NCBI RefSeq assembly: GCF_010501095.1
Contig: NZ_QVMP01000023.1
Span: 63,993-127,992, forward strand
Length of the DNA stretch: 64,000 bases
Direction of reading: 5' to 3'
DNA from: Dysgonomonas sp. 520
Lineage (GTDB): Bacteria; Bacteroidota; Bacteroidia; Bacteroidales; Dysgonomonadaceae
This document shows positions 39,160 to 47,525 of this stretch, piece after piece. Every line of letters begins with the position of its first letter. The first letter of the stretch is position 1. Both the position numbers and the translations under genes were made by a program. The notes beneath the pieces are model-generated. The model was not told the origin of the DNA and made no database searches. It saw only the letters and a program-made list of their open reading frames with translations.

Positions 39160-42100
39160 TTACATAACAATTTTAAATCCGACAGTAAATGTGCGTGCCT
39201 GTGGATAGTTTCCCTGATCAACGCCCATATTAAGATTATTGCCTTCGGTTCCGGCTATTTTTCCGACTTCAGGATCAAAGCCATTGTAACTTGTAAAGGT
39301 TATTAAATTGTAAGCTCCTAAAAATACAGACAGATTTGACAATTTCAGGTTGGAACATATCTTTTCGTCAAAATTGTAAGTCAATCGAAGTTCTTGAAGG
39401 CGAATGTATGAACCATCCTTCACAAAGAAATTGGATGCCCTGAAATTTCGGGCTGCATCGGAAGGATCAAGATCGGGAACAGACGCATTCAGGTTCAGAG
39501 GGAAAAATTCTCTATCCGACCTCAATTGTCCCGACCAGTGTTTACTTCTGATATCAGCATAAAGATTTCCCGAAGCCGCATTGTTTAGATAATAATCCAT
39601 CACATTGAAAATTTTATTTCCTGTTTGCCCTTGGAAAAACATGTTCAGATCGAAGTTTGCATAACTGAACGACAATGGAATACCAAATACAAAATCAGGA
39701 AGCGGTGAACCCAGATAGGTACGGTCTTCGGCTGTTATGCGTCCATCTCCATTCAAATCCTTGAAACGGAAATCGCCCGGACGTGTTGTCTGTTCAAAAT
39801 CATTTTTTCCTTCGTCATATTGGGCACTTGCCTTCACCTCTTCATACGTATTGAATATTCCATCTGTTACATATCCGAAGAAACTACCAATTGGCTTACC
39901 TACTGCTGTTTTAGTTGTAAAGTCAAGAATGCTCGACTCTGTTAACCAACCTCCATAAATCGGTTCGTTTCCGGTTCCGAGGCTTATTACTTTGTTCTTG
40001 ATGTAAGAAATATTGAAGCCAACTTCGTATCTGAATTTATTGATGTTGTTTTTGTAGTTAATGTTAAATTCGACTCCACGGTTACGAACAGCTCCGGCGT
40101 TAGTCATCGGAGCATCGTCCAATCCTGCCGACAGGGTAACGGGAACCCTCAGCAACATATCAGTTGTTTTTTTATTGAAAAATTCAATGCTTCCTGTCAA
40201 TCGGTTTTTGAGGAAACCAAAATCAAGCCCGATGTTATATGTCTCTGTTTTCTCCCAATGTATATCCGGATTGCCTATTGTTGTTGCGGTTGTTCCGGGA
40301 TAAAGGATGTGATTCCCGATTCCATAAGGATAGTTGTACTGTGTGTTCAGAAGCGTATACCGAGACATCTCATCTATTCTGTTATTCCCCAGATTTCCCC
40401 ATCCTACACGAATTTTTCCTGAGGAAAGCCAACTCATATTTTCCATGAAAGATTCGGAAGAGAATTTCCATCCGAGAGAAACCGACGGGAAGTATCCCCA
40501 TCTTTCTTTTTTCGCAAAAATAGACGACGCATCGGCACGGAAATTTGCCTGAAACAAATAACGGTCATACAAACTATAATTGACACGTCCGATAAAACCG
40601 ACTGCCGTCCAATGACGATCGAGCCCGGATGTTTTATCTCCGGTATAAGCACTTGACAAATACCAAAGGTCTGACGAATTGCTAGCCGTTCCTTTTCTGT
40701 TCGATTCCTGGAAATTAGATTTATACCCTTCAAGAATTTGCCCTCCCAGAATTGTTATATCATGCTTGTCATTGTTCCATGTAAAAGTAAGCAAGTTATT
40801 AACCTCCCACTTATTAGCCTCATTTTTTCGTCTATAAACTCCGGTCAGGTCGTATGGCATTTCAAAATCTTCGTCCAGTTTATTTACTTCGAAGAAATTG
40901 CTCAGATTTTCGGGAACAAAATAATCAGATACTTTAAACTGATAGGTCAGCTGCTTCGTTATATTGGCCGTAAGGCTCATATTCAAATCAATACGATGCC
41001 GCTCCATCTTGTTATGATTGCGATTAAGCACCGCCAGAGGATGGTCTTCCGAGTAATATCCTTTCGAATTGTAAGTATATACCATCGGACTTTGAAACAG
41101 GGCACGCTTCATGACACTGTTTTCTCCTTCCGGCACAATATGACGATCTTCATTGGTGTACATCATATTTGCACTCAGATTTAGCCAAGGCAACAACTGT
41201 GTGTTTATATTTAAGCGGGTATTGAATCGTTCATACTCCGAGGTTTTTACAATACCTTCTTCCTTGTAGTAACTACCACTCACCATGTATCTGGTCTTTT
41301 CAGTTCCGCCCGAAACCGATAAATTATATTGCTGTTTAATTCCGGTTTGGGTGATAGCATCCCACCAGTTTGAAGGTGAATTAGATCTTATCGTATCAAT
41401 CCGGTGATATTTGGCTCTGTCGTAAACAAGTTCTTGCGTAGCAGGATCTTTTGAATAGTACAATTTTCCATCAACCGAATAATTTGTTAACCCATTGATA
41501 TAATCTTGCATAAGAGCAAAGTCTCCTATGTTCATCACATCTATTTTTTTCCATGGATTAGAAAAACCCACAAAACTGTCGAACGTTATTTTTGTTTTAC
41601 CTTTTTCCCCGCTTTTTGTTGTTATAACAACAACTCCATTAGCTCCACGCGCACCATACACCGAACCCGATGCTGCATCTTTAAGTACTTCCACATTGGC
41701 AATATCATTCGGGTTTATGTGATTTATCCCGTCAACAATAAAGCCATCGACCACGTACAACGGGTCTGCATCGTTTATTGTGCCCGTTCCTCTAATTTTT
41801 ATGGTCGTATTACCTCCGGGAGCTCCGGTATTCTGAATAATATTCACTCCGGCTGCTTTACCCTGCAAGGCTTGCAAAGCAGAGGCTACCGGAACATTGT
41901 TTATATCTTTCCCCGAAATAGAAGAGATTGCACCCGTGACATCACTCTTTTTCTGGACTCCATATCCTATAACTACAATTTCGTCAAGAAGCTCTTTTTT
42001 TTCTTCCAGAAGAACAACTATTTTTTCATCTCCAACTTTCAGTTCCTGAGTTGTATAACCCATATAACTAATAACAAGGGTTGCGTCTGCCGCTGTTTTA

Positions 42101-42294
42101 AGATTAAACTCCCCATCAATATCTGTGACCGTACCATTGGTCACACCTTTTTCCGACACAATGACCCCAATAAGAGGTTCTCTGCTCCGGCTGTCGAACA
42201 CGCTCCCCGATATTGATTTTTGACCATAGGAAGAGATCGAATAAAATATAGCAATAAATAAAATTGCTATATTGATAAATTTCTTTTTAATCAT
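39160..42294 (-). CDS. SusC/RagA family TonB-dependent transporter
   Basis: Outer-membrane importer for oligosaccharides, powered by TonB. The 1044 residues begin with a signal peptide (to about SSYGQ). They continue with a carboxypeptidase-regulatory-like domain (SISGSVFDSRSREPLIGVIV ... GEFNLK) with a TonB-box-like segment EIVVIGYG, a plug domain (SISGKDINNVPVASALQALQGKAAG, VLKDAASGSVYGARGANGVV), and a 22-strand barrel ending in an aromatic-rich tail (FTVGFKIVM). Complete. A strong hairpin (42366-42420) lies in its leader. Confidence 0.97.
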   Translation of the reverse strand: MIKKKFINIAILFIAIFYSISSYGQKSISGSVFDSRSREPLIGVIVSEKGVTNGTVTDIDGEFNLKTAADATLVISYMGYTTQELKVGDEKIVVLLEEKKELLDEIVVIGYGVQKKSDVTGAISSISGKDINNVPVASALQALQGKAAGVNIIQNTGAPGGNTTIKIRGTGTINDADPLYVVDGFIVDGINHINPNDIANVEVLKDAASGSVYGARGANGVVVITTKSGEKGKTKITFDSFVGFSNPWKKIDVMNIGDFALMQDYINGLTNYSVDGKLYYSKDPATQELVYDRAKYHRIDTIRSNSPSNWWDAITQTGIKQQYNLSVSGGTEKTRYMVSGSYYKEEGIVKTSEYERFNTRLNINTQLLPWLNLSANMMYTNEDRHIVPEGENSVMKRALFQSPMVYTYNSKGYYSEDHPLAVLNRNHNKMERHRIDLNMSLTANITKQLTYQFKVSDYFVPENLSNFFEVNKLDEDFEMPYDLTGVYRRKNEANKWEVNNLLTFTWNNDKHDITILGGQILEGYKSNFQESNRKGTASNSSDLWYLSSAYTGDKTSGLDRHWTAVGFIGRVNYSLYDRYLFQANFRADASSIFAKKERWGYFPSVSLGWKFSSESFMENMSWLSSGKIRVGWGNLGNNRIDEMSRYTLLNTQYNYPYGIGNHILYPGTTATTIGNPDIHWEKTETYNIGLDFGFLKNRLTGSIEFFNKKTTDMLLRVPVTLSAGLDDAPMTNAGAVRNRGVEFNINYKNNINKFRYEVGFNISYIKNKVISLGTGNEPIYGGWLTESSILDFTTKTAVGKPIGSFFGYVTDGIFNTYEEVKASAQYDEGKNDFEQTTRPGDFRFKDLNGDGRITAEDRTYLGSPLPDFVFGIPLSFSYANFDLNMFFQGQTGNKIFNVMDYYLNNAASGNLYADIRSKHWSGQLRSDREFFPLNLNASVPDLDPSDAARNFRASNFFVKDGSYIRLQELRLTYNFDEKICSNLKLSNLSVFLGAYNLITFTSYNGFDPEVGKIAGTEGNNLNMGVDQGNYPQARTFTVGFKIVM

Positions 42295-42365
42295 CTGTTA
42301 ATCTGATTTACGGTGATAGTTTACAATCCACCACTCAAATGATAGAATAACTTTAAGGTTATAAT

Positions 42366-42420
42366 GTATAAGGGAGGATGTTTTACTCTGAACTAAGGCA
42401 ATACATCCTACCCCTTATAC
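42366..42420. other. Long hairpin upstream of susC
   Basis: GTATAAGGGAGGATGT (42366-42381) pairs with ACATCCT and CCCTTATAC (42403-42420) through 16 bp with a 2-base bulge and a 21-base loop. It lies 11 bases beyond the stop of the ELWxxDGT gene and 72 before susC. No T-run follows on the minus strand, so it does not look like a terminator. It could be a stabilising 3' end, a processing site or an attenuator. Confidence 0.75.
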
Positions 42421-42430
42421 TAATTAAAGT

Positions 42431-44257
42431 TTATTTTACTATTAAGCTTGAAACATGTTGTGCGTTTGGACTTATAATTAAAACTTTATAAATTCCTTTT
42501 GCTAGAGATGAAACATTAACAGTATTATTTTCAGGGTTTACGTTCTGATATACTAACCGTCCTGTCAAATCATAAATCTGAACGGAAGAAACTTTTTCTC
42601 CGATATTAAAGCTAAAACTTTCTGTTGCCGGATTCGGATGAATTGCTAGTTTTGCCGATTGCTGAGGCGTTTCAATTCCGGTTATAATCTCGTTACGAGT
42701 TCTGAATTCAATATCTAAATCGTCAGCATCTTTTGCAGGATCATATCCAGCCTTCCGGTAATGATATGCGTATAAAGATTTGCTTTCGTCTGAGGTTGTA
42801 AAGATAAGATCGCCTCCCAGATTGCGTAACGTATGTATTCTGTCTCCGTCAGGATTAAGGTTTGTTACACGTACCGGAAACTGTGATTTATTATCAATAC
42901 GGAATAATTTCTGCTTGTTTTCGGCTACTTCTCCGCTCTCATTCCACCAATATAAGCTACCCGAAACAACAGTCAGTTCTTTCACCCAGTTACTTTGTAT
43001 ACCGGGTCCCATATCCGATTGCATAGTGATAGTGCTACCGTCGGTATAATGCAGCTCTCCTCCAAAGTTGCTTGGTTTTGTTGCATCAAATCCTGTTGCA
43101 GCACAAAACATATAAACGCCATCGTATTCAACACCAACGTCAGCATAACTATGGTTATCGCTTGTCGGTTCGTTTTTGTTTATATCAAAGATGGTAAAAT
43201 CGCCCTTTTCCAGATTTGTACATGCCAACTCGGTTCCTGTTTCCAACGAAAATCCTCTGAAATATACTTTCCCATTGTAAGGGAAAACACCGGCGTCGGA
43301 TGCTCCACCACCACGAGGGAAGCCGTTTTCGTCGAACGTCGGATTCGAATCGAATATTTCATACGTACCCTCCGGAGTTCCATCACTGGCCCAAGGCTCG
43401 TTACTACTCTCGATGGAAAAGGCCTTGAAGAACAACTTTTCGTTGTAAAAATTCACCATGTTATCTATGGCCGAATTTGCCGTTCCTGTAGCTATTGTTT
43501 CTGTATTGATATCTTTCACAAAAACGGTTCCTTCGGTTGTTCCGTCAGTTGCCCATAATTCTTCGCCCACAGTTCCATCCTTATTGTCTGCTTTAAAGAA
43601 TACCTTACGTCCTACACGGCAATATGGAGTTGACGATGTATGATAATCTTGCCCCGGAAATTTCGTATCGCATTCATAGATCAACTTTGTGCCATCGGCT
43701 GTTCCGTCACTAACCCACAACCACCATTGCGCACCACGGTCGCTATAGTTTTCACTATCAAAATCTTTTGCTCCAAATATGAATTGATTTTCATTAACCT
43801 GTACAAAACCTCTTGGCTCGGAAGATCCAAAATCATGAATGTCCTTAATCATATAAGTTCCGGATTCAGTTCCATCAGATATCCAAACTTCCACTCCATT
43901 TACATCATCATTTGCAGCAAAAACCACTTTATCGTTAAAACGAGTAAGCCAGCTAATATCGGAACTTGTTGCCCCCTTGTTAATATCCTTCACCATTTTG
44001 GTTCCTGCCACTGTTCCGTCAGTCACCCAGAGTTCTTCACCATTAATGTCATCCGATGCAGCAAAAAACGCTTTGTAGCCCTTTGTTTTGTCTCCGGCAA
44101 CTACCAAATTTTTTTGCTTGGCGGCTTTTCTTTCGTCGCCAATGGATGCCTTTACCCCTGCGGGCAAAAGACTTACCATACCATCAGGCAATGTTTGTGC
44201 GAAAACTCCTCCCATCACAAAAAGAGAGGTCAAAATTAATAAAGTCTTCTTTTTCAT
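42431..44257 (-). CDS. ELWxxDGT-repeat secreted protein with T9SS sorting domain
   Basis: 608 residues: signal peptide (to about VFAQ); at least five ELWxxDGT repeats (ELWVTDGT, EVWISDGT, LWVSDGT, ELWATDGT, EPWASDGT), spaced about 50-75 residues apart as blades of a beta-propeller; and a type A T9SS sorting domain (about 535-608, beginning HPNPATESF, with DLTGRLVYQN and SSLAKGIYKVLI). There are no catalytic motifs. The function of such propellers is unknown; within this PUL a surface binding or scaffolding role is likely. It is 57 bases after the GH2 gene. Confidence 0.88.
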   Translation of the reverse strand: MKKKTLLILTSLFVMGGVFAQTLPDGMVSLLPAGVKASIGDERKAAKQKNLVVAGDKTKGYKAFFAASDDINGEELWVTDGTVAGTKMVKDINKGATSSDISWLTRFNDKVVFAANDDVNGVEVWISDGTESGTYMIKDIHDFGSSEPRGFVQVNENQFIFGAKDFDSENYSDRGAQWWLWVSDGTADGTKLIYECDTKFPGQDYHTSSTPYCRVGRKVFFKADNKDGTVGEELWATDGTTEGTVFVKDINTETIATGTANSAIDNMVNFYNEKLFFKAFSIESSNEPWASDGTPEGTYEIFDSNPTFDENGFPRGGGASDAGVFPYNGKVYFRGFSLETGTELACTNLEKGDFTIFDINKNEPTSDNHSYADVGVEYDGVYMFCAATGFDATKPSNFGGELHYTDGSTITMQSDMGPGIQSNWVKELTVVSGSLYWWNESGEVAENKQKLFRIDNKSQFPVRVTNLNPDGDRIHTLRNLGGDLIFTTSDESKSLYAYHYRKAGYDPAKDADDLDIEFRTRNEIITGIETPQQSAKLAIHPNPATESFSFNIGEKVSSVQIYDLTGRLVYQNVNPENNTVNVSSLAKGIYKVLIISPNAQHVSSLIVK

Positions 44258-44314
44258 GTTATTATTTTTTAAAGTGAAAAAATAAATTAGTTAGTTTATT
44301 TATGTAGCAATTAG

Positions 44315-46177
44315 TTATTTTTCTTCTCTTCGTTCTTTCAACATTTGTTCTACTTCTTTTTTGGCCTGTTCTCTCGACTTTGTGAAAATCTTTCTGACAA
44401 GTTCCATATCAAACTTCTCGTTTCTGTCGTAAGTATAGATTCCATTTTTTTCCAACTCCACGTCTACTATTTGTGTGTAGCAGAATCCTGTTATATGATC
44501 CAGGCTCAAAACAACATTCACCTGTTCTTCGAGTCTTTTGTAGAATTCATCCAGTGTTTTGGGAGCCTCTCCGTATCCCCAAAATTCTTTCCGCTCGCTT
44601 ACTTCAGGTGCTTTCATTTCTTTTATCCACTGAATTCCGCCAAATTCATCTACCATATATGCTTCACCTTTATAAGGTGCGCTGAATTCGGGACGAAAAA
44701 CATAAGGGTAACCATTTTCATCACACTTCAATTGCTTATAAAGCTGCACCGGGTCCTGAACATAGGTATGTTCGGTGTATATATCTGTAAATCCGGCATG
44801 ATAGCCTCCACTTGCAGTTACAACAGGACGGGTTCTGTCTATTCTTTTTGTCATGAAATAGAGGTCGTTGGTCATACGAGCACGCTGATTGTCCACATCT
44901 TCTTTCCACGTTTCATTAAGGGGTGACCATGCTACCAAAGATGGTGTATTATAATCTCTGTGGATACACTCTTCCCATTCTGACAACATATTGCGGGCTG
45001 CTATTTGATCCGTCCAATCCATACCCCAACTAGCCGATTCTCCCCACGTAATATAACCTAACTTATCTGCCCAATAGAGATACCTTTGTTCAAACACTTT
45101 TTGGTGCAAACGGGCTCCATTGAATCCTGCCTTTTTACCTAATTCTATATCTCTTTTCATTTGTTCATCGGTTGGTGCAGTCCATTGTCCATCAGGGTAA
45201 TATCCTTGATCGAGTACTAAACGCTGATAATATGGCTCATTATTAAGGTAGAAAGTTTTTCCACGAAGTTCGGCTTTTCTCATTCCTCCATAAGAATTTA
45301 CCTTATCAATCACTTGCCCTTTCGAATTCAATACCGAAAACTCAATGTCATAAAGGAATGGAGACTCCGGCGACCAAGTCTTTACATTTTTCAATTTAGC
45401 GAAAACAAAGGAATTATTACTTGCTTCTACCTGTTGAGAGAATACTTCTTTACCACCATCCAGAACTCTGACTTTAAACGAAGTCTCTTGATCTAAATCA
45501 TAAAAAGTAGGTTCAAATACAAATTGTTTATTGTCTAAATCCGGTGTTATCCGACAATTTTTCAATCCTCCTTTAGCAACGGCTTCCAGCCACACTGTTT
45601 GCCAGATACCTGTTACACGCGTATATAAGGCAGCATACGAATGTAAACGAAGCGATTGCTTTCCGGCAGGTTGCAGCTCGGAACGTAAATCGTCTTCAAC
45701 AAATACAATCAGATTGCTGGCACTTCCTGCTTTAACATAAGATGTTATATCTACCGAAAAAGAAGATGAACCTCCATAATGGACAAATATTTCTTTTCCA
45801 TCAATATAAATAGTAGATTTATAATCCACACCTCCAAAATTGAGCAGTATACGCTTTCCATCCCAATTGGCAGGAATATTTATTTTACGTTGATACCACA
45901 TCGCATTTATGAAGTCTTTATGGTCAACCCCCGACAACGAACTTTCGGGGCAGAAAGGAACCATTATTGATTTTTTAAACCCATTGGATGTAAACAGCAA
46001 TTGTTCTTTGCCGCTTTTTGAAAAATCAAATTCGTAGCTCCACGTACCATTCAAGTTAACCCAATCTGCTCGTTCAAATTGAGGACGAGGATACTCCGGC
46101 CGAGGAATATTTGATGCCGGATAAATAATAAGTGTGGATAGGAATAATCCTAAAAACAAAAGGACACTTTTTCTCAT
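44315..46177 (-). CDS. Glycoside hydrolase family 2 protein
   Basis: Exo-acting glycosidase. The 620 residues consist of a signal peptide (about 1-22, no lipobox, so periplasmic), a jelly-roll sugar-binding domain (about 30-200), an Ig-like domain (about 205-300), and a TIM barrel (about 305-600). Catalytic residues are Glu422 (acid/base, in WSPLNETW) and Glu511 (nucleophile, in YMVDEFGG). The segment GGVDYKSTIYIDGKEIFVHYGG is typical of beta-galactosidase/glucuronidase relatives. Substrate specificity (galactoside, glucuronide, mannoside or arabinoside) cannot be read from the sequence. No T9SS tail. First gene of the minus-strand PUL. Confidence 0.93.
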   Translation of the reverse strand: MRKSVLLFLGLFLSTLIIYPASNIPRPEYPRPQFERADWVNLNGTWSYEFDFSKSGKEQLLFTSNGFKKSIMVPFCPESSLSGVDHKDFINAMWYQRKINIPANWDGKRILLNFGGVDYKSTIYIDGKEIFVHYGGSSSFSVDITSYVKAGSASNLIVFVEDDLRSELQPAGKQSLRLHSYAALYTRVTGIWQTVWLEAVAKGGLKNCRITPDLDNKQFVFEPTFYDLDQETSFKVRVLDGGKEVFSQQVEASNNSFVFAKLKNVKTWSPESPFLYDIEFSVLNSKGQVIDKVNSYGGMRKAELRGKTFYLNNEPYYQRLVLDQGYYPDGQWTAPTDEQMKRDIELGKKAGFNGARLHQKVFEQRYLYWADKLGYITWGESASWGMDWTDQIAARNMLSEWEECIHRDYNTPSLVAWSPLNETWKEDVDNQRARMTNDLYFMTKRIDRTRPVVTASGGYHAGFTDIYTEHTYVQDPVQLYKQLKCDENGYPYVFRPEFSAPYKGEAYMVDEFGGIQWIKEMKAPEVSERKEFWGYGEAPKTLDEFYKRLEEQVNVVLSLDHITGFCYTQIVDVELEKNGIYTYDRNEKFDMELVRKIFTKSREQAKKEVEQMLKERREEK

Positions 46178-46552
46178 TTCACTTTTTTTTGATATTAGAC
46201 GTTTATGAATGTTAATACCTGCAAAGTAAATGGAGATGCTTCATTTCGATAGGTAAAATTGTCTTCAAAAAGGGTGTTCCTGTCTTTAAATAGTTAAATA
46301 GGCATTGAGGAATACCCCTTCTGAGGTATTCTTGATAGAAAAAGGAAACTTTGAAAGAAATGACATCATTATATCCTCACATTCCCATTCAATGTGATCT
46401 CCTTCGATGTGTGTTTATCGTAGCATCTTTACCCATACCTGTCTTCTTTGTTAATAGTCATTCAAAAATAAATAAAATAATTTAACCCGATTCCTTGCAT
46501 ATATAATTTATAAACATTTACTTTGTATTTCAAAGTTCTTTTATTAAAAAGC
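46178..46552. other. Divergent promoter region between GH2 and the CreD module
   Basis: 375 bases without a gene. On the minus side TTACTTTG (46227-46220 region) resembles a -7 box for the GH2 gene. An inverted repeat GAATACC...GGTATTC (46310-46331) lies about 140 bases upstream of GH2. On the plus side TTG (46495-46497), 21 bases and TACTTTG (46519-46525) form a possible promoter for the membrane-protein gene, overlapped by the inverted repeat at 46520-46536. Confidence 0.5.
46520..46536. promoter_or_regulatory. Inverted repeat ACTTTG-N5-CAAAGT, site 1 (putative operator)
   Basis: Perfect 6-bp arms with a 5-base spacer. The 23 bases starting here match those at 47480 with only two differences, both in the spacer. 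It overlaps the candidate -7 box and ends 16 bases before the start of the membrane-protein gene. Confidence 0.75.
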
Positions 46553-47167
46553 ATGAATAACAACATTGAAGATTTAAGACATATCCGCTCCATGATGGAA
46601 CGCTCTACAAAGTTTTTGTCAATCAGCGGAATTTCGGGCGTATTGGCAGGTACGTTTGCCATAATCGGAGCGATAATAGCCCATTATGCTATTAAAGGTA
46701 ATATTGTGATTACCGAAAATTTGATATGCGATCTTCTGATAATTGCAGCCGTAGTCTTGTTTATGGCCGTTTCGGCCGGATTGTATTTCTCGGCAAGAAA
46801 AGCAAAAAAGAACAACGCCAAACTTTGGTCACCCTTAACCTTACAAATAGCGAAAGACCTTTGCATTCCATTATTTTCCGGAGGAGTTTTCTGTTTGATA
46901 CTCATCTATAACCGTTGTGGCTATCTGGTAGGTTCGGCAACATTGGTTTTCTACGGAATATCCCTCATTGCAGCGGGCAACCGTACCTATCGGGACATTA
47001 AAATATTGGGAGCCTGTGAAATAATATTGGGATTCATTGCCGGAGTTTCTATCGGCTATGGCCTGATTATATGGGCGATAGGTTTTGGCGTGCTTCACAT
47101 TGTCTATGGCATTGTTATCTATTACAAATACGACTCGGGACGAAATAAAAAACAAACAGCCGCATGA
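46553..47167 (+). CDS. Membrane protein of unknown function, CreD module
   Basis: About 204 residues. I chose the ATG at 46553; the frame is open from 46523, but that would run through the inverted repeat. An N-terminal amphipathic segment (NNNIEDLRHIRSMMERSTKF) is followed by about six membrane helices ending in a basic tail (YYKYDSGRNKKQ). I do not recognise the family with certainty, but genes of this type are found paired with a small winged-helix regulator. Its stop overlaps the start of the regulator gene by 4 bases (ATGA). Confidence 0.8.
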   Translation: MNNNIEDLRHIRSMMERSTKFLSISGISGVLAGTFAIIGAIIAHYAIKGNIVITENLICDLLIIAAVVLFMAVSAGLYFSARKAKKNNAKLWSPLTLQIAKDLCIPLFSGGVFCLILIYNRCGYLVGSATLVFYGISLIAAGNRTYRDIKILGACEIILGFIAGVSIGYGLIIWAIGFGVLHIVYGIVIYYKYDSGRNKKQTAA

Positions 47168-47463
47168 AAGATATTATATCGGGGTTGAATAAGATTTTCG
47201 ACAGTCGTATTCGTTTGGGTATAATGTCGGTATTGGTGGTGAACGACAGCGTCGATTTCAACACCATGAAAGAGTTGTTGGAAGTGACCGACGGCAATCT
47301 GGCCAGCCACCTGAAAGCTCTTGAAAAAGAAGGCATTGTTCAGGTGAAGAAACAGTTTATAGGACGAAAACCAAACACATCGTATATGGTGACCGAATTG
47401 GGTCGGATACTATTTATGGAACATATCAACGCTCTTGAAAAATTAATTAACCCTTTATCATAA
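47164..47463 (+). CDS. Winged-helix transcriptional regulator
   Basis: 99 residues forming a single winged-helix DNA-binding domain of the ArsR/MarR-like type: IFDSRIRLGIMSVLVV, DFNTMKELLEVTDGNLASHLKALEKEGIV (recognition helix) and QVKKQFIGRKPNTSYMVTELG (wing). There is no ligand domain and no metal-binding Cys set. It is translationally coupled to the membrane-protein gene before it and precedes creD by 62 bases. The same inverted repeat lies before both transcription units, so it most likely represses its own operon and creD. Confidence 0.9.
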   Translation: MKDIISGLNKIFDSRIRLGIMSVLVVNDSVDFNTMKELLEVTDGNLASHLKALEKEGIVQVKKQFIGRKPNTSYMVTELGRILFMEHINALEKLINPLS

Positions 47464-47479
47464 TTTTTTTTAATCAAAC

Positions 47480-47496
47480 ACTTTGCAATTCAAAGT
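47480..47496. promoter_or_regulatory. Inverted repeat ACTTTG-N5-CAAAGT, site 2 (putative operator)
   Basis: Second copy of the inverted repeat at 46520-46536, 29 bases upstream of creD and 16 bases after the regulator gene stop. Confidence 0.75.
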
Positions 47497-47525
47497 TCTT
47501 TTTAATTCAACAAATACATACAATT

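Noticed and set aside
41506-42216. Long plus-strand open frame (236 codons) within the susC region
   Set aside because: It is fully antisense to the conserved plug domain of SusC; the translation is rich in Cys, His and Ile with no domain. A shadow frame.
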